A stretch of 64,000 nucleotides of DNA from RHKX01 sp963823275 (GTDB taxonomy: Bacteria; Actinomycetota; Thermoleophilia; Solirubrobacterales; 70-9): assembly GCA_963823275.1 (NCBI GenBank), contig CAWGKW010000002.1, positions 310,001-374,000 on the forward strand. Reading direction: 5' to 3'. The translations under genes and the position numbers were made by a program. A model generated the notes under the pieces. It had not been told where the DNA came from. It saw nothing but the letters and a program-made list of their open reading frames with translations, and did no database searches. Shown here one piece after another: positions 47,615-64,000 of the stretch (position 1 is its first letter; the number at the start of each line of letters is the position of its first letter).

Positions 47615-51145
<3,531 letters not shown>

Positions 51146-51225
51146 GGTAACGGCGGGCGGCCCCGGTCGCCCACCGACGATCACCCCCTCGGCCACGAAG
51201 AGCAGGAACGCTAGGAGCACGGCAC

Positions 51226-55317
<4,092 letters not shown>

Positions 55318-55398
55318 CCCCGAAGCTCCCCGGCCCCCGACCCCCCAAGAACCCCCTGGGGCTACCGAACGGCGTCGCGCGTCCAATGGGTGGACGCT

Positions 55399-56368
55399 TC
55401 ACGCCGTTCGATCGAGGACAGCCAGGCGCTGATCGCGGAGGCGGCGCACTATCGAGGCCACCCAGTCCGCCCTGGTGACCACCTGCCGCCAGGTGAAGCG
55501 CTGAACCTCCCAGCCGGCGAGCTTGAGGATCGCGTCGCGACGCCGGTCCTCCTCGAACTGAAGCTCGCGGGTGTGGGCATCGCGTCCATCGGTCTCGACG
55601 ATCAGCCGGGCGTCCCGCCAGACGAAGTCGCACCTGAAGCTCTCTTCGCCGGCCGTGATCGAGAAGTTGACGAGCGGCAGCGGGAATCCCGCTCCCCTCG
55701 AGAGGGCGAGGAACCGCTCCTCGAGCTCCTGGTTGGTCAGCGTCCGTTCGATTCCCTCGATTGCGAGAATCTCGCGGACGGTGGCCACACCCCGCCGCCC
55801 GCTCGAGCCGGCCGACGGCTCGAACGAGGGCGGCCCTGTCGTAGTTCCGCTTGAACTGGGCCTTGGCGATGGCCCGCTCGACTCCCCGCGCTCCGATCAT
55901 CGGGGCGATGTCGATGAGGGTTCGGGGCAGGGAGGTGCAGGGGATGCCATCGATTACGACGAGGTCGTCGGGGTGGAAGGGCTGGACGCGATGGGCTCTG
56001 ATCCGATTTCGCCGGGGCCCATTCGCCCGGGGCACGCTGACGTCGATTGTGGCCACGTCCTCCCGCAGGCGTTGGTGGGCCGCCGACGAGAGGTGGGAGA
56101 GCGCCGAGCCGGGCCCCGTGGCGAGCACGGCCGCTGTCCAATGACCCTGCCTGGTCAGTCGCCCGTGCCCCACCGCGTAGACGCCCCGGTGGACTGGACG
56201 GAGGCGTCCGGCCGCGACTCGCGACCTCACCGCACTCGCGCTCAGACCGAGCCGGCGAAGTTGGTCCAGGTGGATGACCCCGTGTTGCTTCTCTGCAATG
56301 GCGGCGATTCGCAGATCGAGCGGCACCGCGCGTCCACTATTTCGTCGCTTCGCGCCGTTGGATTCCAC
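55399..56368 (-). CDS. AbiEi-type HTH plus DUF559 nuclease-like protein (frame-disrupted)
   Basis: A ~322-residue protein. The first ~55 residues are a winged-helix of the AbiEi antitoxin type (IAEKQHGVIHLDQLRRLGLS, SRVAAGRLRPVHRGVYAVGH), followed by the AbiEi-like middle (LSHLSSAAHQRLR, GIPCTSLPRTLIDIAPMIGA, RGVERAIAKAQFKRNYDRAA). After one base break near 55795 comes a DUF559/Vsr-like PD-(D/E)XK domain: FRCDFVWRDARLIVETDGRD with D and ExD residues, then EEDRRRDAILKLAGWEVQRF. Such proteins are common orphans in actinobacteria; toxin partner AbiEii is not seen. Start GTG. It is convergent with rpoC. Confidence 0.72.
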
Positions 56369-56471
56369 GCACGGAATTCTGGGCCGGAACTACTCGCGCG
56401 TGGGACACGTATGTGATCCCAGTTGCGAAGGTGGCAGGTACAGTTGCGGTAGGATCGGGTCAGCGGGTCCG

Positions 56472-56515
56472 TCAGGTCAGCCGCGGTCGCAGGTTCTCAG
56501 GTCAGCCGCGGTCGC
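56472..56515. repeat. 19-bp tandem direct repeat
   Basis: TCAGGTCAGCCGCGGTCGC occurs at 56472-56490 and exactly again at 56497-56515, a 25-bp period. The second copy covers the end of a small minus-strand gene. No function apparent; 56369-56471 is otherwise empty. Confidence 0.8.
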
Positions 56516-56819
56516 GAGCCGAGCCGGTCGCCAGGCCGGGAGCGGCGGGCTGACGCGTCACCCGCATGCCGCCGTCCTCGGTGGGGCAAGGGATCGGCAG
56601 GGCGTCGGGAGCGTGTGGTCCCCGCCTCGGGCCCTGCGGGCGCTTCGGTCGTGGGTCCCGGCGGAAGCGGCGGTTGTCGTGCCCGTCGTCGGTGGCCTCA
56701 TCGCCCTCCACGGGGTCGGGCTCCGCCCTGACGGCGTACCAGATCAGGAAGCATGCGGCCGTGACCGGGAGCTTCAGGATCAGGCCCATGAAGATGAACA
56801 TTTCAAGTCCCACGTCCAT
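56502..56819 (-). CDS. Small membrane protein with basic proline-rich tail, unknown
   Basis: A 105-residue protein I cannot name. The N-terminal ~30 residues form one transmembrane helix (MFIFMGLILKLPVTAACFLI); the rest is hydrophilic: an acidic patch (AEPDPVEGDEATDDGHD), then Arg/Pro-rich RRFRRDPRPKRPQGPRRGPH, and a PIPCP motif. This looks like a conserved actinobacterial small protein rather than noise. ATG 56819 lies 14 bp after the stop of the HAD gene on the same strand, so they are likely co-transcribed. Confidence 0.55.
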   Translation of the reverse strand: MDVGLEMFIFMGLILKLPVTAACFLIWYAVRAEPDPVEGDEATDDGHDNRRFRRDPRPKRPQGPRRGPHAPDALPIPCPTEDGGMRVTRQPAAPGLATGSARDRG

Positions 56820-56833
56820 GAAGTCGACCAAGT

Positions 56834-57343
56834 CTAGCCAGGGGCGGAACCGGCCTGCTCGGCCCAGCCGATCAGGGCGTCGACGTGGGCCTCTTCGAGG
56901 CCGCGTGCGGACTCTGTGGGAACCAGCAGAGTCGGCTCCACCCTGCTCGCCGCCCACTCGTGACACTCGTCGTCGAGGAAGTCGTCGACCCACGCCAGCC
57001 GCCGCCCCGTCGCGTAGGCATCGATCGGACCTAACTTCCAGTGGGCGCTGCCGAACTTCGCGTTGCCGCCGAAGCGGATCACCGGCAGGCGATCGAGGCC
57101 AAGCAGGTTGAGCAGGTACTCGTTGGCGCGATCCTCCCACCCGGTGGCCCAAACCAGGTCGTAGTGGGGCGCCAGTCGGCGCAGCCGCTCACCCACCTCG
57201 AGCGAGATGCAGTGCGCCATGCCGTCGATCAGCTGGAACTTGCAGGGAGCCTGATCGGGGGGCTCCTCGAAGCCGAAGAGGCTGATGACGCCGTCGACAT
57301 CGACGGCGAGGACGGGTCTCTGGGATGTCTGGGGGCTGTTCAT
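56834..57343 (-). CDS. HAD-like hydrolase domain protein
   Basis: A 169-residue cytosolic protein. Motif I is LAVDVDGVISLFG, giving the Asp-x-Asp nucleophile pair of HAD phosphatases; LVWATGWEDRANEYLLNLLG covers the motif II region (Thr/Trp rather than the usual Ser/Thr), HWKLGPIDAYA offers a motif III Lys, and LAWVDDFLDDECHEWAASR is motif IV with acidic pairs. Substrate unknown. It is divergent from rpsL, whose promoter lies within 25 bp of its start codon. Confidence 0.75.
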   Translation of the reverse strand: MNSPQTSQRPVLAVDVDGVISLFGFEEPPDQAPCKFQLIDGMAHCISLEVGERLRRLAPHYDLVWATGWEDRANEYLLNLLGLDRLPVIRFGGNAKFGSAHWKLGPIDAYATGRRLAWVDDFLDDECHEWAASRVEPTLLVPTESARGLEEAHVDALIGWAEQAGSAPG

Positions 57344-57366
57344 CCGGACGCAGGATTATCCACCGG

Positions 57367-57396
57367 TTGCCACAGTCGGTGTCGTACCGCTACCAT
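57367..57396 (+). promoter_or_regulatory. Putative promoter of rpsL, giving a leaderless transcript
   Basis: TTGCCA (57367-57372) and TACCAT (57391-57396) are 18 bp apart. The rpsL GTG begins 9 nt after the -10 element, near where transcription should start, and no ribosome-binding site precedes it. Confidence 0.5.
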
Positions 57397-57404
57397 TCCG
57401 CGCC

Positions 57405-57800
57405 GTGCCGACGACCAACCAACTCATCCGCAAGGGCCGCAAGGCTCCCCGCAAGAAGGTCGCGACCCCGGGACTCAAGTCCGGACAGGGTCGCAAGGCC
57501 CGGATCGCCGCCCCGCAGCGTCGCGGCGTCTGCACGCGCGTCTACACCGCGACCCCCAAGAAGCCGAACTCCGCGCTGCGCAAGGTCGCCCGCGTCCGGC
57601 TGACGAACGGCATGGAGGTCACCACCTACATCCCGGGCGAGGGACACAACCTTCAGGAGCACTCCGTCGTCCTCGTTCGTGGTGGCCGAGTCAAGGATCT
57701 TCCCGGTGTCCGCTACAAGGTCGTTCGCGGCACCCTCGATGCCTCCGGCGTCTCCGAGCGCAAGCAGTCGCGTTCGCAGTACGGCGTCAAGGCCTCCTGA
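57405..57800 (+). CDS. rpsL: 30S ribosomal protein S12
   Basis: A 131-residue decoding-centre protein. GTG start (PTTNQLIRKGRKAPRKKVAT) chosen because the conserved N-terminus begins there. TATPKKPNSALRKVARVRLT contains the Lys42/43-type position, and VVLVRGGRVKDLPGVRYKVV the Lys87/88-type position; both have the streptomycin-sensitive Lys. First gene of a str-type operon; rpsG follows at 10 bp. Confidence 0.96.
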   Translation: MPTTNQLIRKGRKAPRKKVATPGLKSGQGRKARIAAPQRRGVCTRVYTATPKKPNSALRKVARVRLTNGMEVTTYIPGEGHNLQEHSVVLVRGGRVKDLPGVRYKVVRGTLDASGVSERKQSRSQYGVKAS

Positions 57801-57810
57801 TCAAGCCTTC

Positions 57811-58278
57811 ATGAGACGCAACCGCGCCACCACACGTATCGTCGCGCCCGACGCGCAGTACCGCAGCCGCCTCGTCCAGCAGGTCATCAACAAGGTGATG
57901 CTCGACGGCAAGAAGTCGACCGCCGAGCGGATCGTCTACGACGCCCTCGCAGTCGTCGGTGAGCGTTCCGGCCGCAACCCCACCGACGTCCTCGACGAGG
58001 CGATCAACGAGCTCACCCCGGTGCTCGAAGTCCGCTCCCGCCGAGTTGGCGGCGCCACCTACCAGGTTCCCGTCGAGGTCCCCCAACGCCGCGCCCGCAC
58101 GCTCGCCGTCCGCTGGCTCATCGATTTCGCCCGCAACCGCAACGAGAAGTCGATGTCCGACCGCCTCGCCCGCGAGATCACGGACGCCGCCTCCCAACAG
58201 GGTGGCGCCTACAAGCGCAAGGACGACATCTACCGCATGGCGCAGGCCAACAAAGCCTTCGCCCACTACCGCTGGTAA
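57811..58278 (+). CDS. rpsG: 30S ribosomal protein S7
   Basis: A 155-residue 16S rRNA-binding protein that nucleates the small-subunit head. MRRNRATTRIVAPDAQYRSR, VINKVMLDGKKSTAERIVYD, PVLEVRSRRVGGATYQVPVE and LREIT-like ARNRNEKSMSDRLAREITDA are typical. ATG 57811 is chosen over a longer upstream frame inside rpsL. Confidence 0.96.
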   Translation: MRRNRATTRIVAPDAQYRSRLVQQVINKVMLDGKKSTAERIVYDALAVVGERSGRNPTDVLDEAINELTPVLEVRSRRVGGATYQVPVEVPQRRARTLAVRWLIDFARNRNEKSMSDRLAREITDAASQQGGAYKRKDDIYRMAQANKAFAHYRW

Positions 58279-58282
58279 CCGG

Positions 58283-58298
58283 CGGGCCAGGAGGCCCG
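58283..58298. terminator. Hairpin after rpsG
   Basis: CGGGCC-AGGA-GGCCCG, a perfect 6-bp stem 5 nt after the rpsG stop, without a U-tract. A second stem, CGGCC-CTTCA-GGCCG, is at 58322-58336. Both lie between convergent genes. Confidence 0.4.
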
Positions 58299-58423
58299 TC
58301 GATCTCGTCCTCGTCGGCTCACGGCCCTTCAGGCCGCTTCGCCTCCCGCGTCCTCGACCACGGACCTCCTGACCTCGCCAGTCGGATGGCCCAAGCGGAC
58401 GCATCGCCGCACTCAGGGCTGAA

Positions 58424-58930
58424 TCAGGCCAAGCCGGGCCTCTCGCCGTTCTTGCGGCGTCTCTCGAAGGCCCGCTTGGGAGCCTGCAGCTGCTCGGCGG
58501 TCAGGGTCGCGAATGCGACCGAGGACAGGCCCAGGACCACTGCCCCGGCGGCCTCGAGCCAGAAGCCTGGTTGGGGCTCGGCCTTGGCGCTGGCGAGGCC
58601 GATGGCCTGGTCTTCGATGTCGCCGAGCTGGTTGACGTCGGGAAGGTCGATGACGAGGAAGAGGATCAGCGCTGCGACGCCGAAGCCGGCGGTCGCCAGG
58701 GCCGCCGCGCGCTGGCCGCTGACGATCGCGATCGTCAGCGCGACGATGGCGAAGACGGCGAGCAGGAGCATCGCGTAGCCGTGTCGATCCCCGGCGAGCT
58801 GCTCCTCGAGGGGGTCCCCGCCCGGAGGGACGAACTGGAAGGTGGTCATGAGCTCGGAGATCCCGAGCGCCACGGCTCCGGCGAAGATCATCACCGGCAG
58901 CACCAACTCGGCCGGCCAGAGTCGTCTCAC
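58424..58930 (-). CDS. Four-helix membrane protein, unknown
   Basis: A 168-residue membrane protein of unknown role with four predicted helices (VLPVMIFAGAVALGISELMT; YAMLLLAVFAIVALTIAIVS; AALATAGFGVAALILFLVID; WLEAAGAVVLGLSSVAFATL) and a basic C-terminus (APKRAFERRRKNGERPGLA). GTG start overlaps the stop of the longer upstream membrane protein (GTGA), so both are translated together. It shares the helix layout of the C-terminal half of that neighbour, suggesting they interact or are distant paralogues. Confidence 0.65.
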   Translation of the reverse strand: MRRLWPAELVLPVMIFAGAVALGISELMTTFQFVPPGGDPLEEQLAGDRHGYAMLLLAVFAIVALTIAIVSGQRAAALATAGFGVAALILFLVIDLPDVNQLGDIEDQAIGLASAKAEPQPGFWLEAAGAVVLGLSSVAFATLTAEQLQAPKRAFERRRKNGERPGLA

Positions 58931-60360
58931 GCCCGCGCGCCGCCGGCGTCGGGGCCCGGCCGCCGGAGCGCCCCCTTGCCCGTGCCGCGTTTCCGCTCGC
59001 CCTCGCGACCGGGCTCGCGGCGGGAAGGCTCGGTCGCGTCCGCCAGGCGCAGCTCGCGGGCCAGCAGGGAGGAGGAGCCGATCAGCAGGATCCCGGCGGC
59101 GATCTGCGCGTAGAACCCGCCGAGCAAAGTGGCGTTCACCCCGTTGAAGGCGAGCGCGGCATCGCCGGGGTCGAGGCCGGCCGGCCGATCGACGACGAGC
59201 GCGACCACGATCGCAGCCGCGCCCGCCAGCGCGATCGGCCGGCAGAGGCGCCGGCGCCCGGTCAGCGCGCCGCCGAGCAGCAGCAGGCAGGCGATCGCAA
59301 TCGGCACGAATACGTAGGAGTGGGCGTCACCGGTCTCCAGGCGCCCGGTCTCCGGGGCGGGGGCCACGGTCTGCACCCCTGAGTAGGCGTCGTTGCCGAT
59401 CGAGATGCTGCGGTAGTCGGCGAACTGGGAGAGGGCGAGCAGCACCGCGGCGCCGGCCACCACCACGGCCAGTGCCCGAATCGGGGTGAGCGACCGCGAG
59501 GCGGCATTGGTCAGGCGGCTGAGTCGGCTCACAACCCAGCCGACCGGGCGGGCGATGAACAGCCAGATCTTGATCAGAACGTTGAGGACGAACCCGAAGG
59601 CGAGGAAGAAGACGGTGAAGCCCGCTCCGAGCACGGTGAGTACACCCAGCCCCACCTTGGGTGCAGCGGTCGCCAGGTACTTGCGGGTCCCGACGGCGCC
59701 GCGCCTGAGCGCACCGGCGAACCGGGCAGTGGCCGCACTGACGCGCGGCCCAATCGGCTTCCGCTCGGGCTTCTCGGACTTCGCGGACTCGCCCGAGCTC
59801 TCGGCTTTCCCCGAGCCCGACGGCTTGTCGCGCCCCCGGGTCCGCTCGCCGGTTGCGGGCTTGGCTCGGCGCCTGCGCTCGTCGTCGGGCTGACGGCGAG
59901 GACGGTGCACCTCCTTCTTGGCCGCGTCGTCGTGCTCGCCGGACTTCGGATCGGGCTTCCGCTTCGGCCTCTCGGCGTCGGGCCTCTCGGCCCTCGACTC
60001 TTCGGCCCTCGACTTCGGCTTGCCGCCGGACTTGACCGGCTGCTTGCTCTCGCTACCAGGCCTCGCCTTCGGCCTGGCCCCTGGCCCGGCCTTCGCGTCC
60101 GATTCCTCCGACGAATCCCCCGTCGCCTTGCCGACCCGCTCGCCGAGCGTTTTCCGCGCGCTGCTCGAGGATCTTGCGGCGACGTCGGGGCGTTTGCCCG
60201 CGGCCGTGCGCCGTGCGGATCGCTCAGCGGCGGTCTCCGCCGGCTTGGACTCGTCGGCTGCCCTCTTCCCCTGTTTGCCCGCCGACTCCTCGGCGGTCTC
60301 GCCGTCGTTGTCCTCATCGGCGGCGGACTCCCGGCCCCCGAGCCAGCGTGGACGCTTCAT
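58927..60360 (-). CDS. Membrane protein with long charged low-complexity N-terminus, unknown
   Basis: A 477-residue protein. Residues 1-~215 are disordered and highly charged (repeated Lys/Arg/Glu/Ser/Pro stretches such as RRQPDDERRRRAKPATGERT), then a large hydrophobic segment (VGLGVLTVLGAGFTVFFLAF) and about five further helices to the end. The cytosolic tail might bind RNA, DNA or the membrane surface, but no domain is recognised. Start ATG 60360 (MKRPRWLGGRE) is preferred. With the next gene it forms a two-gene unit that interrupts the rpsG-fusA order. Confidence 0.65.
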   Translation of the reverse strand: MKRPRWLGGRESAADEDNDGETAEESAGKQGKRAADESKPAETAAERSARRTAAGKRPDVAARSSSSARKTLGERVGKATGDSSEESDAKAGPGARPKARPGSESKQPVKSGGKPKSRAEESRAERPDAERPKRKPDPKSGEHDDAAKKEVHRPRRQPDDERRRRAKPATGERTRGRDKPSGSGKAESSGESAKSEKPERKPIGPRVSAATARFAGALRRGAVGTRKYLATAAPKVGLGVLTVLGAGFTVFFLAFGFVLNVLIKIWLFIARPVGWVVSRLSRLTNAASRSLTPIRALAVVVAGAAVLLALSQFADYRSISIGNDAYSGVQTVAPAPETGRLETGDAHSYVFVPIAIACLLLLGGALTGRRRLCRPIALAGAAAIVVALVVDRPAGLDPGDAALAFNGVNATLLGGFYAQIAAGILLIGSSSLLARELRLADATEPSRREPGREGERKRGTGKGALRRPGPDAGGARA

Positions 60361-60497
60361 GGGGGACACTCTAGGAGACCCGCGGGACTCTGGGGCCAAC
60401 ACCCCTCCCATCGACGGCCCCGAACGGCTCGCCGAGCCCGCGGGAAGCACCCCAAACGACGTCGGGCAGCGACGTCGGGCAGGCCTTCACAGCCCCC

Positions 60498-60525
60498 TTG
60501 AATGCCGCTAGCCCTCTGCTAACAT
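60498..60525 (+). promoter_or_regulatory. Putative promoter of fusA-tuf
   Basis: TTGAAT (60498-60503) and TAACAT (60520-60525), spacer 16 bp, ~210 bp upstream of the fusA start. Consistent with fusA having its own promoter after separation from rpsLG. Confidence 0.45.
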
Positions 60526-60637
60526 CCCGCGTCGCTCGCGATGCAGTCGGTGGCTGCGGCGGGCTAACTCCACACCCATATGGAGATCCGGTCCACATAG
60601 ACAGCTCTCGGGCACGCACGACGCAGAGAGTTCGTCT

Positions 60638-60657
60638 GGCCCGCAAGGGCCTTTTCT
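60638..60657 (+). terminator. Intrinsic terminator/attenuator in the fusA leader
   Basis: GGCCC-GCAA-GGGCC (60638-60651) is followed directly by TTTTCT. The stem, a stable GCAA tetraloop and U-tract make a good intrinsic terminator, placed between the promoter and fusA, 79 nt before the start codon. Confidence 0.6.
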
Positions 60658-60736
60658 ATGCCCGGAATCCCGCCGAATCTTCGATCCCCGCCGACCACCG
60701 GCAACCGCGACTTACGGACTAGGAAACCAAAGCCTC

Positions 60737-62845
<2,109 letters not shown>

Positions 62846-63039
62846 GCTTCACCTACTCCATTGAAGCCGTGCAGGCAATGCCATCCGCGCAGGCGGATCG
62901 CACGCACAGCCGGTCTTCACTTATATTGGGCCGGTTGGCCGGAACTCCGGTTCACGGCTGCGCCCGACGCCAAGCCTAAACAGCACTCAAGACGTAAACG
63001 ATCGGGACCAGCCCCGAGAGAGGAACACGAGAGAGAACG
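62846..63039 (+). other. Gap between fusA and tuf, possible tuf promoter
   Basis: 194 bp, longer than a usual in-operon gap. A TATATT hexamer lies at 62932-62937, but no good -35 is seen 16-18 bp upstream. GAGAGAGGAA just before tuf is its ribosome-binding site area. No gene seen. Confidence 0.4.
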
Positions 63040-64000
63040 ATGTCCAAGGAGAAGTTCGAGCGCAACAAGCCGCACGTCAACGTCGGCACGATTGGTCACA
63101 TCGACCATGGCAAGACCACGCTGACCGCCGCCATCACGAAGGTCCTCGCCGAAAAGAGCGGTGGGGCAGTGAAAAGCTTCGAGGAGATCGACAACGCGCC
63201 CGAGGAGAAGGAGCGCGGGATCACGATCGCGACCTCGCACGTCGAGTACGAGACCGAAAACCGGCACTACGCCCACGTGGATTGCCCCGGTCACGCCGAC
63301 TACGTGAAGAACATGATCACCGGCGCCGCCCAGATGGACGGTGCGATCCTCGTCGTCTCCGCGGCTGACGGCCCGATGCCGCAGACCCGCGAGCACATCC
63401 TGTTGGCCCATCAGGTCAACGTGCCCTACGTGGTGGTCTTCCTCAACAAGGTCGACATGGTCGATGACCCCGACCTGATCGAGCTCGTCGAGGAGGAGGT
63501 CAAGGACCTCCTCAACGCCTACGACTACCCGGGTGACGACACCCCGATCATCCGCGGTTCCGCCCTCAAGGCGATCGAGGGCGACGAGGAGGCGGTCAAC
63601 TCGATCCTCGAGCTGGCGGCGACGCTCGACAGCTACATTCCCGAGCCCGTTCGCGAGCTCGACAAGCCGTTCCTGATGCCCGTCGAGGACATCTTCTCGA
63701 TCACCGGCCGCGGCACCGTCGCGACGGGCCGTATCGAGCAGGGCATCGTCAACACCGGTGACGAGATCGAGATCGTCGGCATCCACCCGGATATCGCGAA
63801 GACGACCGTGACCGGCGTCGAGATGTTCAACAAGCTGCTCGACGAGGGCCGCGCCGGCGACAACATCGGCGCCCTGTTGCGAGGCACCAAGCGCGAGGAG
63901 ATCGAGCGCGGCCAGGTGCTCTGCAAGCCCGGTTCGATCACTCCGCACACCAAGTTCAAGTCCGAGGTCTACTGCCTGAAGAAGGAGGAGGGTGGCCGTC
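63040..64000 (+). CDS. tuf: Elongation factor Tu (3' end beyond window)
   Basis: The first ~320 residues of EF-Tu, the GTPase that carries aminoacyl-tRNA to the ribosome. MSKEKFERNKPHVNVGTIGH leads into the G1 motif GHIDHGKT (19-26). ERGITIATSHVEYETENRHY is switch I, CPGHADYVKNMITGAAQMDG is G3/switch II, and FLNKVDMVDD is G4. Domain II (FSITGRGTVATGRIEQGIVN) is complete; the frame runs off the right edge. Confidence 0.96.
   Translation, partial: MSKEKFERNKPHVNVGTIGHIDHGKTTLTAAITKVLAEKSGGAVKSFEEIDNAPEEKERGITIATSHVEYETENRHYAHVDCPGHADYVKNMITGAAQMDGAILVVSAADGPMPQTREHILLAHQVNVPYVVVFLNKVDMVDDPDLIELVEEEVKDLLNAYDYPGDDTPIIRGSALKAIEGDEEAVNSILELAATLDSYIPEPVRELDKPFLMPVEDIFSITGRGTVATGRIEQGIVNTGDEIEIVGIHPDIAKTTVTGVEMFNKLLDEGRAGDNIGALLRGTKREEIERGQVLCKPGSITPHTKFKSEVYCLKKEEGGR

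Larger units (their letters stand above)
60361..60736 (+). other. Non-coding stretch upstream of fusA
   Basis: 376 bp without a supported gene. It contains a putative promoter (60498-60525), a GNRA-loop terminator shape (60638-60657) and the fusA ribosome-binding region; the left part is the divergent promoter area for the charged membrane protein. Confidence 0.6.

Overview
The window is high-GC bacterial DNA with SigA-type promoters, actinobacterial ribosomal and RNA polymerase genes, a GAAC-N4-GTTC (LexA/SOS) box of the Gram-positive type, family-5 uracil-DNA glycosylase and FolE2. Together these point to an actinobacterium, most plausibly Thermoleophilia/Solirubrobacterales. That placement is inference from gene content and codon use, not from a 16S gene. 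There are no rRNAs, CRISPR arrays, insertion sequences or integrases. Two tRNAs are present: Tyr(GTA) and Thr(GGT).

Layout. 0-3 kb: a broken amidase tail and a secreted parallel beta-helix protein that is visibly more AT-rich than its neighbours. 3-17.4 kb: housekeeping and mixed genes: flavin monooxygenase, GAF plus degenerate GGDEF protein, hydroxyacid dehydrogenase, glycosyltransferase, Lon protease divergent from a MarR regulator, DUF2304/glycosyltransferase pair, UDGb, a VapBC-like pair, pgsA, folE2, the primary sigma factor, and an SOS-boxed nuclease ORF that reads through tRNA-Tyr into an AbrB-like domain. 17.4-43.3 kb: a large surface polysaccharide locus with several GT4 glycosyltransferases, phosphodiesterase-like protein, FkbM methyltransferase, chain-length (Wzz-like) protein, O-antigen ligase/polymerases, MurJ/Wzx-like flippase and polyprenyl-phosphate sugar transferase. 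It also has a WlbA/WlbB/WlbC-like set for a 2,3-diamino-uronic acid sugar, a VpsJ-like alpha/alpha-toroid protein, a DUF354 protein, a two-domain oxidoreductase and a secreted glycosidase-like protein. 43.5-64 kb: rpmG-secE-nusG-rplKAJL-rpoBC, then rpsL-rpsG-fusA-tuf, interrupted by antisense genes of unknown function.

How the genes fit together. The polysaccharide genes form at least three transcription units with 4-nt overlaps (TTGA/GTGA/ATGA), suggesting translational coupling. They would cover sugar nucleotide synthesis (Gfo/Idh dehydrogenase, DegT aminotransferase, hexapeptide acetyltransferase), priming, glycosyl transfer, flipping, polymerisation and length control: a Wzx/Wzy-type pathway.

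A caution for the reader: at least 22 single-base frame breaks are visible. They are concentrated at 18-37 kb but also hit the essential genes rplJ and rpoB. Protein homology continues cleanly across every break in another frame, so most are probably sequencing or assembly errors rather than gene decay. Entries for such genes give the full span and the break position. 'pseudogene' is used where a gene is a fragment or has several breaks, apart from rpoB (two breaks, certainly functional), which is kept as CDS.
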